A stretch of DNA of 64,000 nucleotides from Prevotella histicola JCM 15637 = DNF00424 (GCF_000613925.1 NZ_BAJX01000001.1:1-64000); one strand, 5' to 3'; positions 26,419 through 36,153 are shown, counted from the first letter of the stretch. The notes: a model not told the origin generated them from the sequence alone. Program-made: numbers and translations.

Positions 26419-27510
26419 ATGGTAAAGAGATTACAACAGATAATTATTTTGCTTGCTTGCTTATCAGTTGTTGCAGTTGTAGCTGTACAACGTGACGGGA
26501 AGCTTTTGGGAAATAGTGTGTTCAAGGGGGAAAAGACTGGAAATACAAATAAGATAGATACGCTGAGAACTTTGGAAGATGGTACTATTATCATTAACAC
26601 TAGCTATCTCGCCAAGGATATAAAAGGGTTTGGTGGTGCAGTCCCTTTGGATATATATATAAAAAATGGGAAGATTTTAGAGGTTAAAGCTCTTCATAAT
26701 TCAGAAACTCCAGAATTTTTCCAAGAAGCGAGCCAATTATTGACGCGTTGGAATGGGAAAACTCTTGATGAGGCTTTGAAGATAAAGGTTGATGGAGTAA
26801 GTGGTGCAACCTTTTCTTCGCGTGGTATTATTGGAAATATGCAAGTTGGCTTGCGCTATGCTGCCAAGAATGCACAAGAGACTTCTTTATTTGATAAGAT
26901 GGATCTTCGCACAAAGACACTTGTTGGCTTGCTAGTTGTATTTATGGCTGCAATGATTCCTCTGTTCGTAAAGGATAAGCGTTATCGTGTGTTTCAGCTC
27001 TTATTGAATTTTGTTGTTCTAGGTCTTTGGGGCGGCACATTTATCTCTTGGTCTGTAATTGTTGGGTACATGTCTGGTGGGATTAATGTATGGATATCTT
27101 TAGTTCCTATCATTATGCTTATTACAGCTTTCATATATCCACTCTTTGGCAAGAAGAATTATTATTGTACTAATGTCTGTCCATTTGGGGCTGTACAGGA
27201 ATTAGCTGGGATGGTGAATCACAAGAAGTGGAAAATGAGTAAGAGGACGGCACAATATCTCGACCATTTCCGAAAGATTCTCTTTTGGGTTCTAATGATT
27301 TTGATGATTTCAGGAGTTTGGTTTCAATGGATGGACTATGAACTCTTTGTAGCATTTATCTTCCAATCTGCTACATGGATTGTAATGATGATGGCAGTAG
27401 TATTTATTCTTTTGTCCTTTTTTGTTCCTCGACCATATTGCCGTTTTGTTTGTCCGATGGGTAGTTTCTTTAAGCTATCATCAACGACTTCTGTTAAGAA
27501 GTTGATATAA
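26419..27510 (+). CDS. Membrane FMN-binding / 4Fe-4S-type electron-transfer protein (NosR/RnfG-like)
   Basis: 363-residue protein. An N-terminal membrane segment (about residues 5-23) precedes an extracytoplasmic FMN-binding domain with GVSGATFSS at about 127-134, where the threonine in SGAT is the usual covalent FMN site. About four or five membrane segments follow. Two cysteine motifs of the CxxxCP type, YYCTNVCPFGAVQEL and RPYCRFVCPMGSFF, resemble NosR/PceC-type proteins. Each has only two cysteines, so a classical ferredoxin cluster domain is absent. A role in moving electrons across the membrane is likely; the partner is unknown. It is divergent from the gcv operon. Confidence 0.82.
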   Translation: MVKRLQQIIILLACLSVVAVVAVQRDGKLLGNSVFKGEKTGNTNKIDTLRTLEDGTIIINTSYLAKDIKGFGGAVPLDIYIKNGKILEVKALHNSETPEFFQEASQLLTRWNGKTLDEALKIKVDGVSGATFSSRGIIGNMQVGLRYAAKNAQETSLFDKMDLRTKTLVGLLVVFMAAMIPLFVKDKRYRVFQLLLNFVVLGLWGGTFISWSVIVGYMSGGINVWISLVPIIMLITAFIYPLFGKKNYYCTNVCPFGAVQELAGMVNHKKWKMSKRTAQYLDHFRKILFWVLMILMISGVWFQWMDYELFVAFIFQSATWIVMMMAVVFILLSFFVPRPYCRFVCPMGSFFKLSSTTSVKKLI

Positions 27511-27539
27511 TGTCTGTAGAAAGGTTTACTCTTATAATG

Positions 27540-27627
27540 GTGACGTTGATTAGCACCAATAGTGTTGTTAGTTAACACGCTCTGTGTTGTTGGTAAGCTC
27601 CTATCGTGTTGTTGGTAAACACAAATA
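27540..27627. repeat. Array of four 22-bp units (GTGTTGTT family)
   Basis: Units start at 27540, 27562, 27584 and 27606. The last three begin GTGTTGTT; two contain an AACAC complement that makes a small palindrome within the unit. Located between the convergent 26419 gene and thrC. Confidence 0.8.
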
Positions 27628-27642
27628 AAATAAACATATGAA

Positions 27643-27683
27643 AAACAACATAAGACTTTGTTCATAATAGTCTTATGTTGTTT
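27643..27683. terminator. Bidirectional terminator between the FMN gene and thrC
   Basis: Perfect 14-bp inverted repeat (27643-27656 with 27670-27683) ending in T-rich sequence on the plus strand; A-rich on the left, so usable in both directions. Confidence 0.85.
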
Positions 27684-27791
27684 GTATAAACTTTTATAGG
27701 CTTTCTAAAGATGTTCTCTTACTTAAAATATTGTATCTTTTAGTCTAGAATAAGACACTAGTTTTCTTTCCTTTACGAAGAAAGCTCTCAA

Positions 27792-29099
27792 TTAACTTTT
27801 GCGCATTAATAATTCTTTTAACGCTTCATAGTCTGCTGAGAGACGAATGGACTGTCTTTTACCGGACATGAAAGCCTGCAGACGTTCTGGTATTTTGATG
27901 TCAGTAGATAGTATTTCATCCACTTTATCTTTAAATTTCGCGGGATGTGCTGTCTCAAGGAAAATACCAGTTTCACCATCGTGCAGTTGTTCTTTGAGAG
28001 CACGATACCCACAAGCACCATGAGGGTCAAGGATATATCCAACTTGTGCATAACATGTTTGCATAATTTGACGAATAGCAGCATCATTGTAACTCGCACC
28101 AGATACGTCTATTCGAATAGCATCCCAAGAACCTTTGTATAGGTCAATTATACGTGCAAAATTACTTGGGGCGCCAACATCCATTGCATTAGCTAGGGTT
28201 TGAAGGGAAGGCTTGGGCTCGTACTTACCGGTCTGTAGGTATTTGAAGAAAACATCATTGGCATTATTTGCTGCAATGAAGCGTTTAACAGGTAGTCCCA
28301 TTCTATGTCCAAAAATACCTGCAGTAATATTCCCAAAGTTTCCACTGGGTACACTGAATACTGGTGGTTCAATAATCCCTATACGCTTTAGCTGTGCATA
28401 GGCGTGAAAGTAATAAAATGCTTGTGGAAGAAAACGCGCGATATTGATACTGTTAGCACTTGTAAGACGCATGTGATTGTTAAGTTCGACATCCATGAAA
28501 GCTGATTTTACCAGTCGTTGACAATCATCAAAAGTCCCGTCTATCTCCAGGGCTGTGATGTTTTTTCCAAGGGTCGTGAATTGGCATTCCTGAATCTTAC
28601 TTACCTTTCCCTTTGGGTAAAGTACAAAGACGTTAATCCCTTCAACTCCTAGAAAGCCATTTGCGACAGCTGATCCGGTATCTCCTGATGTTGCAACAAG
28701 CACGTTAACATCGCCAGTTTTACGTTCTTTATGAATCTCGTATTGCAGAAGTCGGGCCATAAAACGCGCCCCAACATCTTTAAAGGCAAGGGTAGGGCCG
28801 TGAAAGAGTTCTAAAGCATAGATATTCCTGTCTATCTTCTTTAAAGGTGTGTCAAACGAAAGGGTGTCATAGACAATCTTTTTTAGGGTTTCGGGAGCGA
28901 CATCTTCTCCAAAGAATACATTTGCAATATTGTAGGCGATTTCTTGGAAAGACAAATCTTCTATTTGCTCAAAAAACGTTGGTGAAAGTTTCTCTAGCCT
29001 ACTAGGCATATATAATCCACGATCTTCAGCTAATCCTTTGATGACAGCTTTCTCAAGTGATGCCTCTAGAGCAGTATGATTCGTAGAATAGTATTTCAT
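27792..29099 (-). CDS. thrC: Threonine synthase
   Basis: 435-residue PLP enzyme converting O-phosphohomoserine to threonine. The N-terminal MKYYSTNHTALEASLEKAVI and the PLP lysine Lys107 in GPTLAFKDVGARF are typical, and VATSGDTGSAVANGF holds the phosphate-binding loop. The frame stays open 22 codons further upstream, but those codons overlap apgM. The ATG at 29099 overlaps the apgM stop as ATGA, so I use it. Last gene of thrA-apgM-thrC. Confidence 0.95.
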   Translation of the reverse strand: MKYYSTNHTALEASLEKAVIKGLAEDRGLYMPSRLEKLSPTFFEQIEDLSFQEIAYNIANVFFGEDVAPETLKKIVYDTLSFDTPLKKIDRNIYALELFHGPTLAFKDVGARFMARLLQYEIHKERKTGDVNVLVATSGDTGSAVANGFLGVEGINVFVLYPKGKVSKIQECQFTTLGKNITALEIDGTFDDCQRLVKSAFMDVELNNHMRLTSANSINIARFLPQAFYYFHAYAQLKRIGIIEPPVFSVPSGNFGNITAGIFGHRMGLPVKRFIAANNANDVFFKYLQTGKYEPKPSLQTLANAMDVGAPSNFARIIDLYKGSWDAIRIDVSGASYNDAAIRQIMQTCYAQVGYILDPHGACGYRALKEQLHDGETGIFLETAHPAKFKDKVDEILSTDIKIPERLQAFMSGKRQSIRLSADYEALKELLMRKS

Positions 29100-30331
29100 T
29101 TGATTTCCATTAATGAGTGCATAAATTCTTGTAAATATATCAGACCATATTCTCCTCTTACACATGATGTCTCATCATACTGTGTGACATTATCAGGAGT
29201 TATTCCTGGATGCCAGATAAGAAATGGTACAGGTTCTTTGACGTGTGTTCGAATCTCAACAGGAGTGGGGTGGTCGGGGAGGACAGCAATACATACAGGT
29301 TCATCCCATTTTTTTACCTCATTATATATAGGTTCAACGGCACGATGATCGAGATTTTCTATTGTCTGGAGTTTTAGTTGAAGATCACCATCATGTCCTG
29401 CTTCATCACTTGCTTCAATATGGAGAAAAACGAAATCTTTTTCACGCAGTTGTTTAAGTGCAGCTTCAACTTTCCCTTCATAGTTTGTATTGGCAAGTCC
29501 AGTAGCTCCTTTTACCTTTATGATTTCTAACCCTGCATAATATCCAATGCCACGTATGAGGTCAACAGCAGATATTACAGAGCCAGAGTGTATCTGTGGG
29601 AACATCTCTGAGAGAGTCCTCATTTGTGGACGATACCCACCTCCCCAAGGCCAAATCGAGTTTGCAATATCATTCTGTTTATCTTTTCGTTGCAGGTTGA
29701 AAGGATGTGCTGTTAATAGTTCCTGACTCTTGATGATCAGTTCGTTAAGAAGATTAGCTGTCTCTTGTGGAGATAATCTGCCATCTTCTTTATTCTCATT
29801 TTCTGCTTTTATAAGTAACGGTTTCCATGCCTCATTTGGATGGTCGTGAGGTGGTGCGCAGATAATATGCTTACTTCCTCCTTTGATAATAAGAAGATGA
29901 CGATATTGTATTCCTGGTATAAACTGAATATATTCATTACCAAGTTTCTCATTGAGATACTTGATAAGTGTAGTCCCTTCTTCAGTAGTAAGATGTCCTC
30001 CGTGATGATTTTTAATAATTCCATCAGAAAGTGTAATTAAATTACATCTTAGGGCTAAGTCTTCGGGAGACATGTTATAGCCAATGGAAGCAGCTTCTAA
30101 TGGTCCTCTTCCTTCATATACCTTATTAAGATCATAGCCAAGGATAGATGTATTGGCAACTTCACTCCCTGGGTGGAAGCCATCAGGGATTGTCATTAAT
30201 CTTCCCGTTTTCCCTTTACGTGCAAGTAAATCCATATAAGGTGTATCTGCATACTGAAGTAATGTTTTGCCTCCAAGTCGCTCAACTGGATGGTCTGCCA
30301 TACCATCACCAAGTATAATAATATGTTTCAT
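29096..30331 (-). CDS. ApgM-family phosphoglycerate mutase-like protein, likely homoserine kinase
   Basis: 411-residue protein of the alkaline phosphatase superfamily, annotated by family as cofactor-independent phosphoglycerate mutase (archaeal ApgM type). Metal-binding blocks IILGDGMADHPVERLGG, SDEAGHDGD and VLPDHPTPV are present. It lies between thrA and thrC, overlapping thrC by 4 bp and 5 bp after thrA. No GHMP-type homoserine kinase (thrB) is in the operon, and this position is the one missing step between ThrA and ThrC. I therefore infer that it phosphorylates homoserine; classical mutase activity is the alternative. Confidence 0.85.
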   Translation of the reverse strand: MKHIIILGDGMADHPVERLGGKTLLQYADTPYMDLLARKGKTGRLMTIPDGFHPGSEVANTSILGYDLNKVYEGRGPLEAASIGYNMSPEDLALRCNLITLSDGIIKNHHGGHLTTEEGTTLIKYLNEKLGNEYIQFIPGIQYRHLLIIKGGSKHIICAPPHDHPNEAWKPLLIKAENENKEDGRLSPQETANLLNELIIKSQELLTAHPFNLQRKDKQNDIANSIWPWGGGYRPQMRTLSEMFPQIHSGSVISAVDLIRGIGYYAGLEIIKVKGATGLANTNYEGKVEAALKQLREKDFVFLHIEASDEAGHDGDLQLKLQTIENLDHRAVEPIYNEVKKWDEPVCIAVLPDHPTPVEIRTHVKEPVPFLIWHPGITPDNVTQYDETSCVRGEYGLIYLQEFMHSLMEIK

Positions 30332-30336
30332 AATCT

Positions 30337-32772
30337 TTAAATATTGGCAATACTCATGATGTTCGCAAATACTCCAGCTGCTGTAACGGAAGCACCTGCA
30401 CCATAACCTTGGATTTGCATTGGATATTCTTTATACCGTTCGGTAGTAAGGAGAACAATATTGTTAGAGCCTTCGAGATTATAGAAAGGATGCATTGCGT
30501 CAACTTCTTTCAATGCAACAGTTGTTTTCCCGTGGTCCATAGTTGCTACAAAGCGCCAACGTTTATTTTCTTTTGCAAGTCTCTTTCTCTGTTTTTCAAA
30601 CTCTCTATCTAGATTTGGTAAGTGTTTCCAAAATTCTTCCTCAGAGCATTGAAAGTAGTCTTCAGGTACAAAAAGATGTTTTTCAACATCCTCTTGATCA
30701 ACCTTATATCCAGCTTCTCGTGTAAGAATAACGAGTTTACGGATAACATCTGTACCGCTAAGGTCTATACGTGGGTCTGGCTCACTATATCCTTGTTGCT
30801 TTGCTCTCAAAACTGTTTCAGAGAACGGGACATCATTAGAAATCTCATTGAAGATAAAGTTAAGTGTTCCTGATAAGACTGCTTCTATCTTAAGAATCTT
30901 ATCTCCCGAGTTTCGTAAATCATTTATAGTACCAATAATAGGTAATCCAGCTCCTACATTTGTTTCAAATCGGAACTTAACCCCGCGCTGAAGTGCCGTC
31001 TGCTTCAACAGCTCATAATTATCATATGAACTCGATGCTGCAATTTTGTTTGCTGCGATTACGGATATGTTATGCTGTAAAAAGGATAGATAGAGTGCTG
31101 CTACCTCCTTAGAGGCTGTACAGTCAACAAAGACAGAGTTAAAAATATTCATCCCAAGGATCTTGTCTCGAAGTTGTTCAGGATTAGATTCTTCACTTGT
31201 CTTTAATAACTCATGGTAATTATCGAGATCTATGCCGTCACGATTAAAGATTGCATTGTGCGAAGAAGCTATACCGACAACATTCAATTTTAAATGAGAA
31301 TGTTGCTTCAACTCGTCATATTGACTTTTAATTTGCTCAATTAGTTTACCTCCAACAGTACCGACTCCACAAATAAAGAGGTTTAATACTTTATATTCTG
31401 ATAAGAAGAATGAATCATGCAGTACGTTTAATGCTTTTCTTAAAACTTCTCCTCTTACAACAAAAGAAATGTTTGTTTCAGAAGATCCCTGTGCAAGAGC
31501 TATCACACTGATCCCAGAACGACCAAGTGTTCCGAAAAGTTTACCTGCAATACCAGCAGAGTGTTTCATATTCTCACCAACAATTGCAACTGTAGCAAGT
31601 CCGCTCTCTTTATGCATGGGGAACATTCGCCCATCCTCAATTTCTAACTGAAACTCTTCATTCAGTATATTCACAGCCTTCTCTGCATCTCCGTCTTTAA
31701 CACCAATTGACGTGCTGTTTTCCGAAGAGGCTTGTGATACAAGGAATACACTTATACCGTTATTTGCAAGAGAAGTGAAGATTCTTCTATTGACACCAAC
31801 AACACCAACCATGGAAAGTCCTGTAACAGTGATGAGTGTTGTGTCTTTGATAGAGGAAATACCTTTAATGGGTTTTTGGTTGTTCTCTATGTGCGATTTT
31901 ATAATTGTTCCTTGACCATCAGGGTTAAAAGTGTTCTTGACTTTTATAGGAATGTTCTTGACACATACTGGATAGATAGTTGGAGGGTATACTACTTTTG
32001 CCCCAAAGTTACACAACTCCATTGCTTCTATATAAGATAGTTCATTGATGGTATATGCACTTTTAATGACACGAGGGTCAGCAGTCATGAAGCCATCAAC
32101 ATCTGTCCAAATCTCTAAAACTTCTGCATCAAGTGATGCTGCAAGGATTGCTGCTGTATAATCACTTCCTCCGCGTCCTAAGTTAGTGATATCACCAGAG
32201 TCCCGATCCTGAGCAATAAACCCAGGGACGAGTGAAATACGTGGGAGTTCTGCAAAAGTTTTTCCTACTAATTTGTTTGTTAAGTCAGAATCAAGACTTC
32301 TTTTTCCAAATTTCTCCTCCGTTTTAATAAACTTGCGTGCATCAAACCATTTAGAGCCGCGAATAAGAGTAGAAACAATATTTGAGCTTAGACGTTCCCC
32401 ATAGCTAACGATAGTGTCCTGAGTCTTCTGGCTGAGATCATGGATCAAGTATACTCCATAATATATCGAATGGAGTTGTTCAAAAAGGGTATCGACTGTT
32501 TTAAAAAGTTGTTCGCGGTCATATGGGTCTGTAATGATAGTATCTATCATCTTATGGTGTCTATCTACCATCTTGTCATATTCCTCGCGCCAACACTCAT
32601 CCCCTTTTAATGCAAATTGAGAAGTGGCAATTAAGTGATCGGTTACCCCACCTAATGCGCTTACTACGACAATGACCGGTTGGCGCTTTGCCTCTTTCTC
32701 GACAATGTTTCTTAAACTTAAAATACTCGAAACGGAACCTACGGATGTTCCTCCAAATTTTAATACCTTCAT
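30337..32772 (-). CDS. thrA: Bifunctional aspartokinase / homoserine dehydrogenase
   Basis: 811-residue fusion catalysing the first and third steps of threonine synthesis from aspartate. Residues 1 to about 290 are the aspartokinase (KFGGTSVGS at the N-terminus). Two ACT regulatory domains follow (about 310-460), and the homoserine dehydrogenase takes the rest (LFICGVGTVGGKLIEQ, then LSGTLNFIF and GTDVIRKL). Feedback inhibition by threonine is expected from the ACT domains. First gene of the operon. I saw no threonine/isoleucine-rich leader peptide in the roughly 60-nt leader. Confidence 0.96.
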   Translation of the reverse strand: MKVLKFGGTSVGSVSSILSLRNIVEKEAKRQPVIVVVSALGGVTDHLIATSQFALKGDECWREEYDKMVDRHHKMIDTIITDPYDREQLFKTVDTLFEQLHSIYYGVYLIHDLSQKTQDTIVSYGERLSSNIVSTLIRGSKWFDARKFIKTEEKFGKRSLDSDLTNKLVGKTFAELPRISLVPGFIAQDRDSGDITNLGRGGSDYTAAILAASLDAEVLEIWTDVDGFMTADPRVIKSAYTINELSYIEAMELCNFGAKVVYPPTIYPVCVKNIPIKVKNTFNPDGQGTIIKSHIENNQKPIKGISSIKDTTLITVTGLSMVGVVGVNRRIFTSLANNGISVFLVSQASSENSTSIGVKDGDAEKAVNILNEEFQLEIEDGRMFPMHKESGLATVAIVGENMKHSAGIAGKLFGTLGRSGISVIALAQGSSETNISFVVRGEVLRKALNVLHDSFFLSEYKVLNLFICGVGTVGGKLIEQIKSQYDELKQHSHLKLNVVGIASSHNAIFNRDGIDLDNYHELLKTSEESNPEQLRDKILGMNIFNSVFVDCTASKEVAALYLSFLQHNISVIAANKIAASSSYDNYELLKQTALQRGVKFRFETNVGAGLPIIGTINDLRNSGDKILKIEAVLSGTLNFIFNEISNDVPFSETVLRAKQQGYSEPDPRIDLSGTDVIRKLVILTREAGYKVDQEDVEKHLFVPEDYFQCSEEEFWKHLPNLDREFEKQRKRLAKENKRWRFVATMDHGKTTVALKEVDAMHPFYNLEGSNNIVLLTTERYKEYPMQIQGYGAGASVTAAGVFANIMSIANI

Positions 32773-32834
32773 TTCTGATGTTTTTGTTAATATTCTACAT
32801 CCCTTTTACAATTAGGGAAATGCAAAACTTGTAG

Positions 32835-32843
32835 GCAAAAGTA
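32835..32843 (-). promoter_or_regulatory. -7 promoter box for the thr operon
   Basis: TACTTTTGC on the minus strand, 62 bp upstream of thrA. Confidence 0.55.
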
Positions 32844-32887
32844 ATAAGAAATATTGCAATTACCAACGTTCTTTCGATATATTTATC

Positions 32888-32895
32888 TAAATTTG
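32888..32895 (+). promoter_or_regulatory. -7 promoter box for the FAD dehydrogenase gene
   Basis: TAAATTTG; its final G is the first base of an in-frame GTG, which rules that GTG out as the start codon. Confidence 0.5.
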
Positions 32896-32915
32896 TGGCA
32901 AAAAGTAAAAACAAA

Positions 32916-34490
32916 ATGACAGAAGAGTATCAGATACGTGTATTACCGCAAGTCGGATATAATGAGGATAATATAAAAGATTACCTTGCAAGAGAGAAGG
33001 GTATTGATCAAAGAACGATTAACCAAATACGAGTTTTGAAACGTTCTGTTGATGCACGTCACCGTGATATATATGTTAATCTGAAAGTTCGTATATACAT
33101 CAATGAGTTTCCGCAAGATGAAGCTTATATAAAGACTGAGTACCAAAATGTGAGTGATAAACCAGAGGTTATTGTCGTTGGTGAAGGTCCAAGTGGATTA
33201 TTTGCTTCTTTGAGACTTATAGAGTTAGGATTTCGCCCTATTGTTCTTGAACGTGGTAAAGATGTTCGAGAACGTAAGAAGGATATGGCAATGATAACTA
33301 AGATGCAAACTGTTGATCCTGATTCAAACTATTGTTTTGGTGAAGGTGGAGCTGGTGCTTATTCTGATGGGAAACTTTATACGCGTAGCAAGAAGCGTGG
33401 TTCGGTGGAAAAGATTCTGAATGTGTTTTGTCAACATGGAGCTTCTACCTCAATTTTGGCAGATGCCCATCCCCATATAGGTACTGATAAACTTCCAAGG
33501 GTGATAGAAAATATGCGTAACAGAATTCTTGAGTGTGGGGGAGAGGTACACTTTCAAACAAAGATGATATCTCTAATTCTTGAGAGAGATAAGGTTATTG
33601 GGGTTCAAGCTGTTGAAAAGTCAAATTTTGAAAATAGAAAACGCGAGTTCTATGGACCTGTTATTCTTGCAACAGGTCACTCTGCACGTGACATCTATCG
33701 TTATCTTGCTGATACTAAAATAGAAATAGAACCCAAGGGAATTGCAGTAGGTGTTCGTCTTGAACACCCCTCTTCTTTAATTGATCAGATTCAGTATCAT
33801 AATAAGAATGGTAAAGGAAAGTATCTTCCTACTGCGGAATATTCTTTTGTAACTCAAGTTATGGGGCGTGGTGTCTACTCATTCTGTATGTGCCCAGGAG
33901 GTTTTGTTATCCCATCTGCTACAGGGCCAGAGCAAATAGTAACCAACGGTATGAGCCCTGCTAATCGTGGAACACAATGGTCGAACTCTGGTATGGTTGT
34001 TCAAATTAATCCTGAAGATGTGGGAGGTAATGATATTCTACGTGTTATGCACTACCAAGAACAGCTTGAACGTGATACCTGGCAACAAGGAAATCGAAAG
34101 CAAACAGCTCCAGCTCAGCGTATGGCTGACTTCGTGAATGGACGCCTGTCGTATGATTTGCCTAAGTCGAGTTATGCTCCAGGGCTTATTTCAAGTCCTC
34201 TTCACTTCTGGATGCCTTCTTTTATCACGAAGCGTTTACAAGAAGCTTTCCGTACTTTTGGGAAGCAGGCACATGGTTTTTTAACAAATGAAGCCGTGAT
34301 GATTGCATCGGAAACACGTACAAGTTCTCCTATTCGTATCCTTCGTAATCCTGAAAATCTTATGCATGTACGCCTTCAAGGTCTATTCCCTTGTGGAGAA
34401 GGTGCAGGGTATGCAGGTGGAATTGTTAGTGCCGGAATAGATGGTGAGCGTTGTGCAGAGATGGCAGTAGCCTATCTTCGCCAACTGTAG
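32916..34490 (+). CDS. FAD-dependent dehydrogenase, COG2509-like
   Basis: 524-residue flavoprotein of an uncharacterised but widespread family. A small N-terminal alpha/beta region (about residues 1-80) precedes the FAD-binding Rossmann motif VVGEGPSGLFASLRL. Family blocks CFGEGGAGAYSDGKLYTRS, VILATGHSARDIY and LFPCGEGAGYAGGIVSA follow. The substrate is unknown. The start is the ATG at 32916, because the upstream in-frame GTG at 32895 overlaps the promoter box. Divergent from the threonine operon; no operon partner. Confidence 0.88.
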   Translation: MTEEYQIRVLPQVGYNEDNIKDYLAREKGIDQRTINQIRVLKRSVDARHRDIYVNLKVRIYINEFPQDEAYIKTEYQNVSDKPEVIVVGEGPSGLFASLRLIELGFRPIVLERGKDVRERKKDMAMITKMQTVDPDSNYCFGEGGAGAYSDGKLYTRSKKRGSVEKILNVFCQHGASTSILADAHPHIGTDKLPRVIENMRNRILECGGEVHFQTKMISLILERDKVIGVQAVEKSNFENRKREFYGPVILATGHSARDIYRYLADTKIEIEPKGIAVGVRLEHPSSLIDQIQYHNKNGKGKYLPTAEYSFVTQVMGRGVYSFCMCPGGFVIPSATGPEQIVTNGMSPANRGTQWSNSGMVVQINPEDVGGNDILRVMHYQEQLERDTWQQGNRKQTAPAQRMADFVNGRLSYDLPKSSYAPGLISSPLHFWMPSFITKRLQEAFRTFGKQAHGFLTNEAVMIASETRTSSPIRILRNPENLMHVRLQGLFPCGEGAGYAGGIVSAGIDGERCAEMAVAYLRQL

Positions 34491-35089
34491 AACATAGTTC
34501 TTGGATGAAATAATCTCCTCGCATTAAAAGAAAGAGTTAATCTTTCATTATGATTTATGCTCTTTTAGTTTCTTGGGATGTATTATAAATATTTTCCAAT
34601 TAGTAAATCATACAATTTGGGCTATATTTTTAAGTAAGTCATTAGTATTTTGCTATATGTTTAAGGTGACTAGATAGAACAGATCTTCTCGTTTCCTATC
34701 TATGTGACGCAGTTCCTCACTTATTGTGTTATATCTCCTCACCTATGAGGTTTAGAGCAACTCTATAGGTGAGGAAGGGCCAACACGTTGTAAAATTTTT
34801 CTGATTTGCGTATAATTTGAAGTCAAGAGGAATCTATAACACTCTACACAAAGCTGATATTATTTAACTCATAGGTATAGTCTAAAAAAAATGATGGATT
34901 GTTCTCTGGTTTAGAATAGTCCACAAGGTAATATATTTCGTTTAAGTTTTATCGAATAGTAATATCAGCGTATTGGTAGGTTGTAAGAATGTAAAGGTGA
35001 AGTGATATAATTAAACCATGCAGTGCTAGGTGTACTCTTATCGGTAAAATCTTTATCTCTTGGCTTCTCATGTGTATACTGGAACTTTA
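34491..35089. other. Convergent gap with weak repeat array
   Basis: 599 bp between the FAD dehydrogenase and the metallopeptidase. Apart from the TCCT-centred array at 34689-34780 I see no gene, promoter pair or strong hairpin. Confidence 0.5.
34689..34780. repeat. Degenerate 20-22-bp repeat array
   Basis: TCCT recurs at 34694, 34714 and 34736 within TTCCTATC, TTCCTCAC and CTCCTCAC; a further degenerate unit follows. CCTCACCTAT (34737-34746) and ATAGGTGAGG (34765-34774) form a perfect 10-bp inverted repeat. It is the least regular array in the window. Confidence 0.55.
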
Positions 35090-35974
35090 TTAATCAAGCT
35101 CGTCAGAAGAAAAAGTCGTAGTATTCCAGTCTCCTGTTTCCAACCCTTTCTTAAACCAATAAGCACGTTGGGCTGATGTTCCATGTGTAAATGTCTCTGG
35201 TTGGGCATATCCTCGAGCTTTTTCTTGAAGATAATTATCTCCAATCTTTTCAGCGCAATCAATGGCTTCTTCTATATCTCCGTCTGAAAGACTTTGATAT
35301 TTTTCATTGTCATAATGGGCCCAACACCCTGCATAATAATCAGCTAAGAGCTCTAGTTTTACACTAAGTTTGTTTGCGTTTATTTTGTCTACTTGCGCCA
35401 TTTTAGTATGACATTTACTAAGAATTCCACGAAGATATTCTACATGATGACCGACTTCATGTGCTATTACATAAGCATATGCAAAGTCGAGATCACCTTT
35501 TGCTTGTATGCCTAATTCCCTTCGCATGCTTGTAAAGAAGCTTAAGTCAAGGTAAAGTTTTTGGTCTGCAGAACAGTAAAAAGGCCCCATTGCGGCAGAA
35601 CCTTTGCCACATGATGTTTCTACGCTTCCCGTGTAAAGGACAAGCGTAGGGTATTTGTAGTGCATTCCGTGCTTCTGGAACTGTTCTGTCCACACATCTT
35701 CTGTCCCTGCAAGAATTTGTTTAGAAAAGTTTGCTAGTTTATTTTCTTCTTCTGTAAATGCCTTTTGATTCCTCTCTGAAGATTTTTCGACTTGACCTTG
35801 CATCTCTTGTTGGAAGACATTGTTCACAATGTCACCCATATCTCCACCGCTTAAAAGTGTTATGAGCACAATGATAATAACTCCTCCAATACCTCCAATG
35901 CCAGCTATATTGGTGATACTCTTTCCTCGACGATCCTCAATATTATTACTTTCTCTGCGTCCAGTAAGTCTCAT
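35090..35974 (-). CDS. Neutral zinc metallopeptidase, YpfJ/KPN_02809 family
   Basis: 294-residue membrane protein. A short basic N-terminus is followed by one membrane segment (about residues 23-42), then the peptidase domain. The zinc site HEVGHHVE is at 172-179, and LLADYYAGCWAH supplies the likely third ligand. Family members are predicted neutral zinc metallopeptidases of unknown substrate. Single gene with its own promoter, divergent from pheT. Confidence 0.92.
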   Translation of the reverse strand: MRLTGRRESNNIEDRRGKSITNIAGIGGIGGVIIIVLITLLSGGDMGDIVNNVFQQEMQGQVEKSSERNQKAFTEEENKLANFSKQILAGTEDVWTEQFQKHGMHYKYPTLVLYTGSVETSCGKGSAAMGPFYCSADQKLYLDLSFFTSMRRELGIQAKGDLDFAYAYVIAHEVGHHVEYLRGILSKCHTKMAQVDKINANKLSVKLELLADYYAGCWAHYDNEKYQSLSDGDIEEAIDCAEKIGDNYLQEKARGYAQPETFTHGTSAQRAYWFKKGLETGDWNTTTFSSDELD

Positions 35975-36012
35975 ACAATTTGGTTTAATTAGTTTTTATA
36001 AATAAATATGTT

Positions 36013-36021
36013 GCAAAGATA
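36013..36021 (-). promoter_or_regulatory. -7 promoter box for the metallopeptidase gene
   Basis: TATCTTTGC on the minus strand, 38 bp upstream of the start. Confidence 0.55.
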
Positions 36022-36122
36022 AAGCATTTGTTTTATATCCACAAATGGCATTTTTGTATTAACAGGTTGATGATGAGAATAAATATCTTCCAAATGGGCG
36101 AAGGCTTTTTTCTTTTATCCTT

Positions 36123-36153
36123 TTGTTATGTCTGAGATTTTTCGTAATTTTGC
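36123..36153 (+). promoter_or_regulatory. pheT promoter
   Basis: TTG at 36123-36125, 19-bp spacer, TAATTTTGC at 36145-36153, 33 bp before the pheT ATG. Confidence 0.65.

Noticed and set aside
28213..28401. Frames of 60-90 codons antisense to thrC, and many similar frames elsewhere
   Set aside because: Antisense to strong genes with normal coding signals; treated as shadows.
32773..32843. Attenuator with a Thr/Ile-rich leader peptide before thrA
   Set aside because: No short open frame rich in threonine or isoleucine and no terminator hairpin in the roughly 60-nt leader.
34491..35089. A hidden gene between the FAD dehydrogenase and the metallopeptidase
   Set aside because: No open frame of useful length with promoter or family resemblance; only a weak repeat array.
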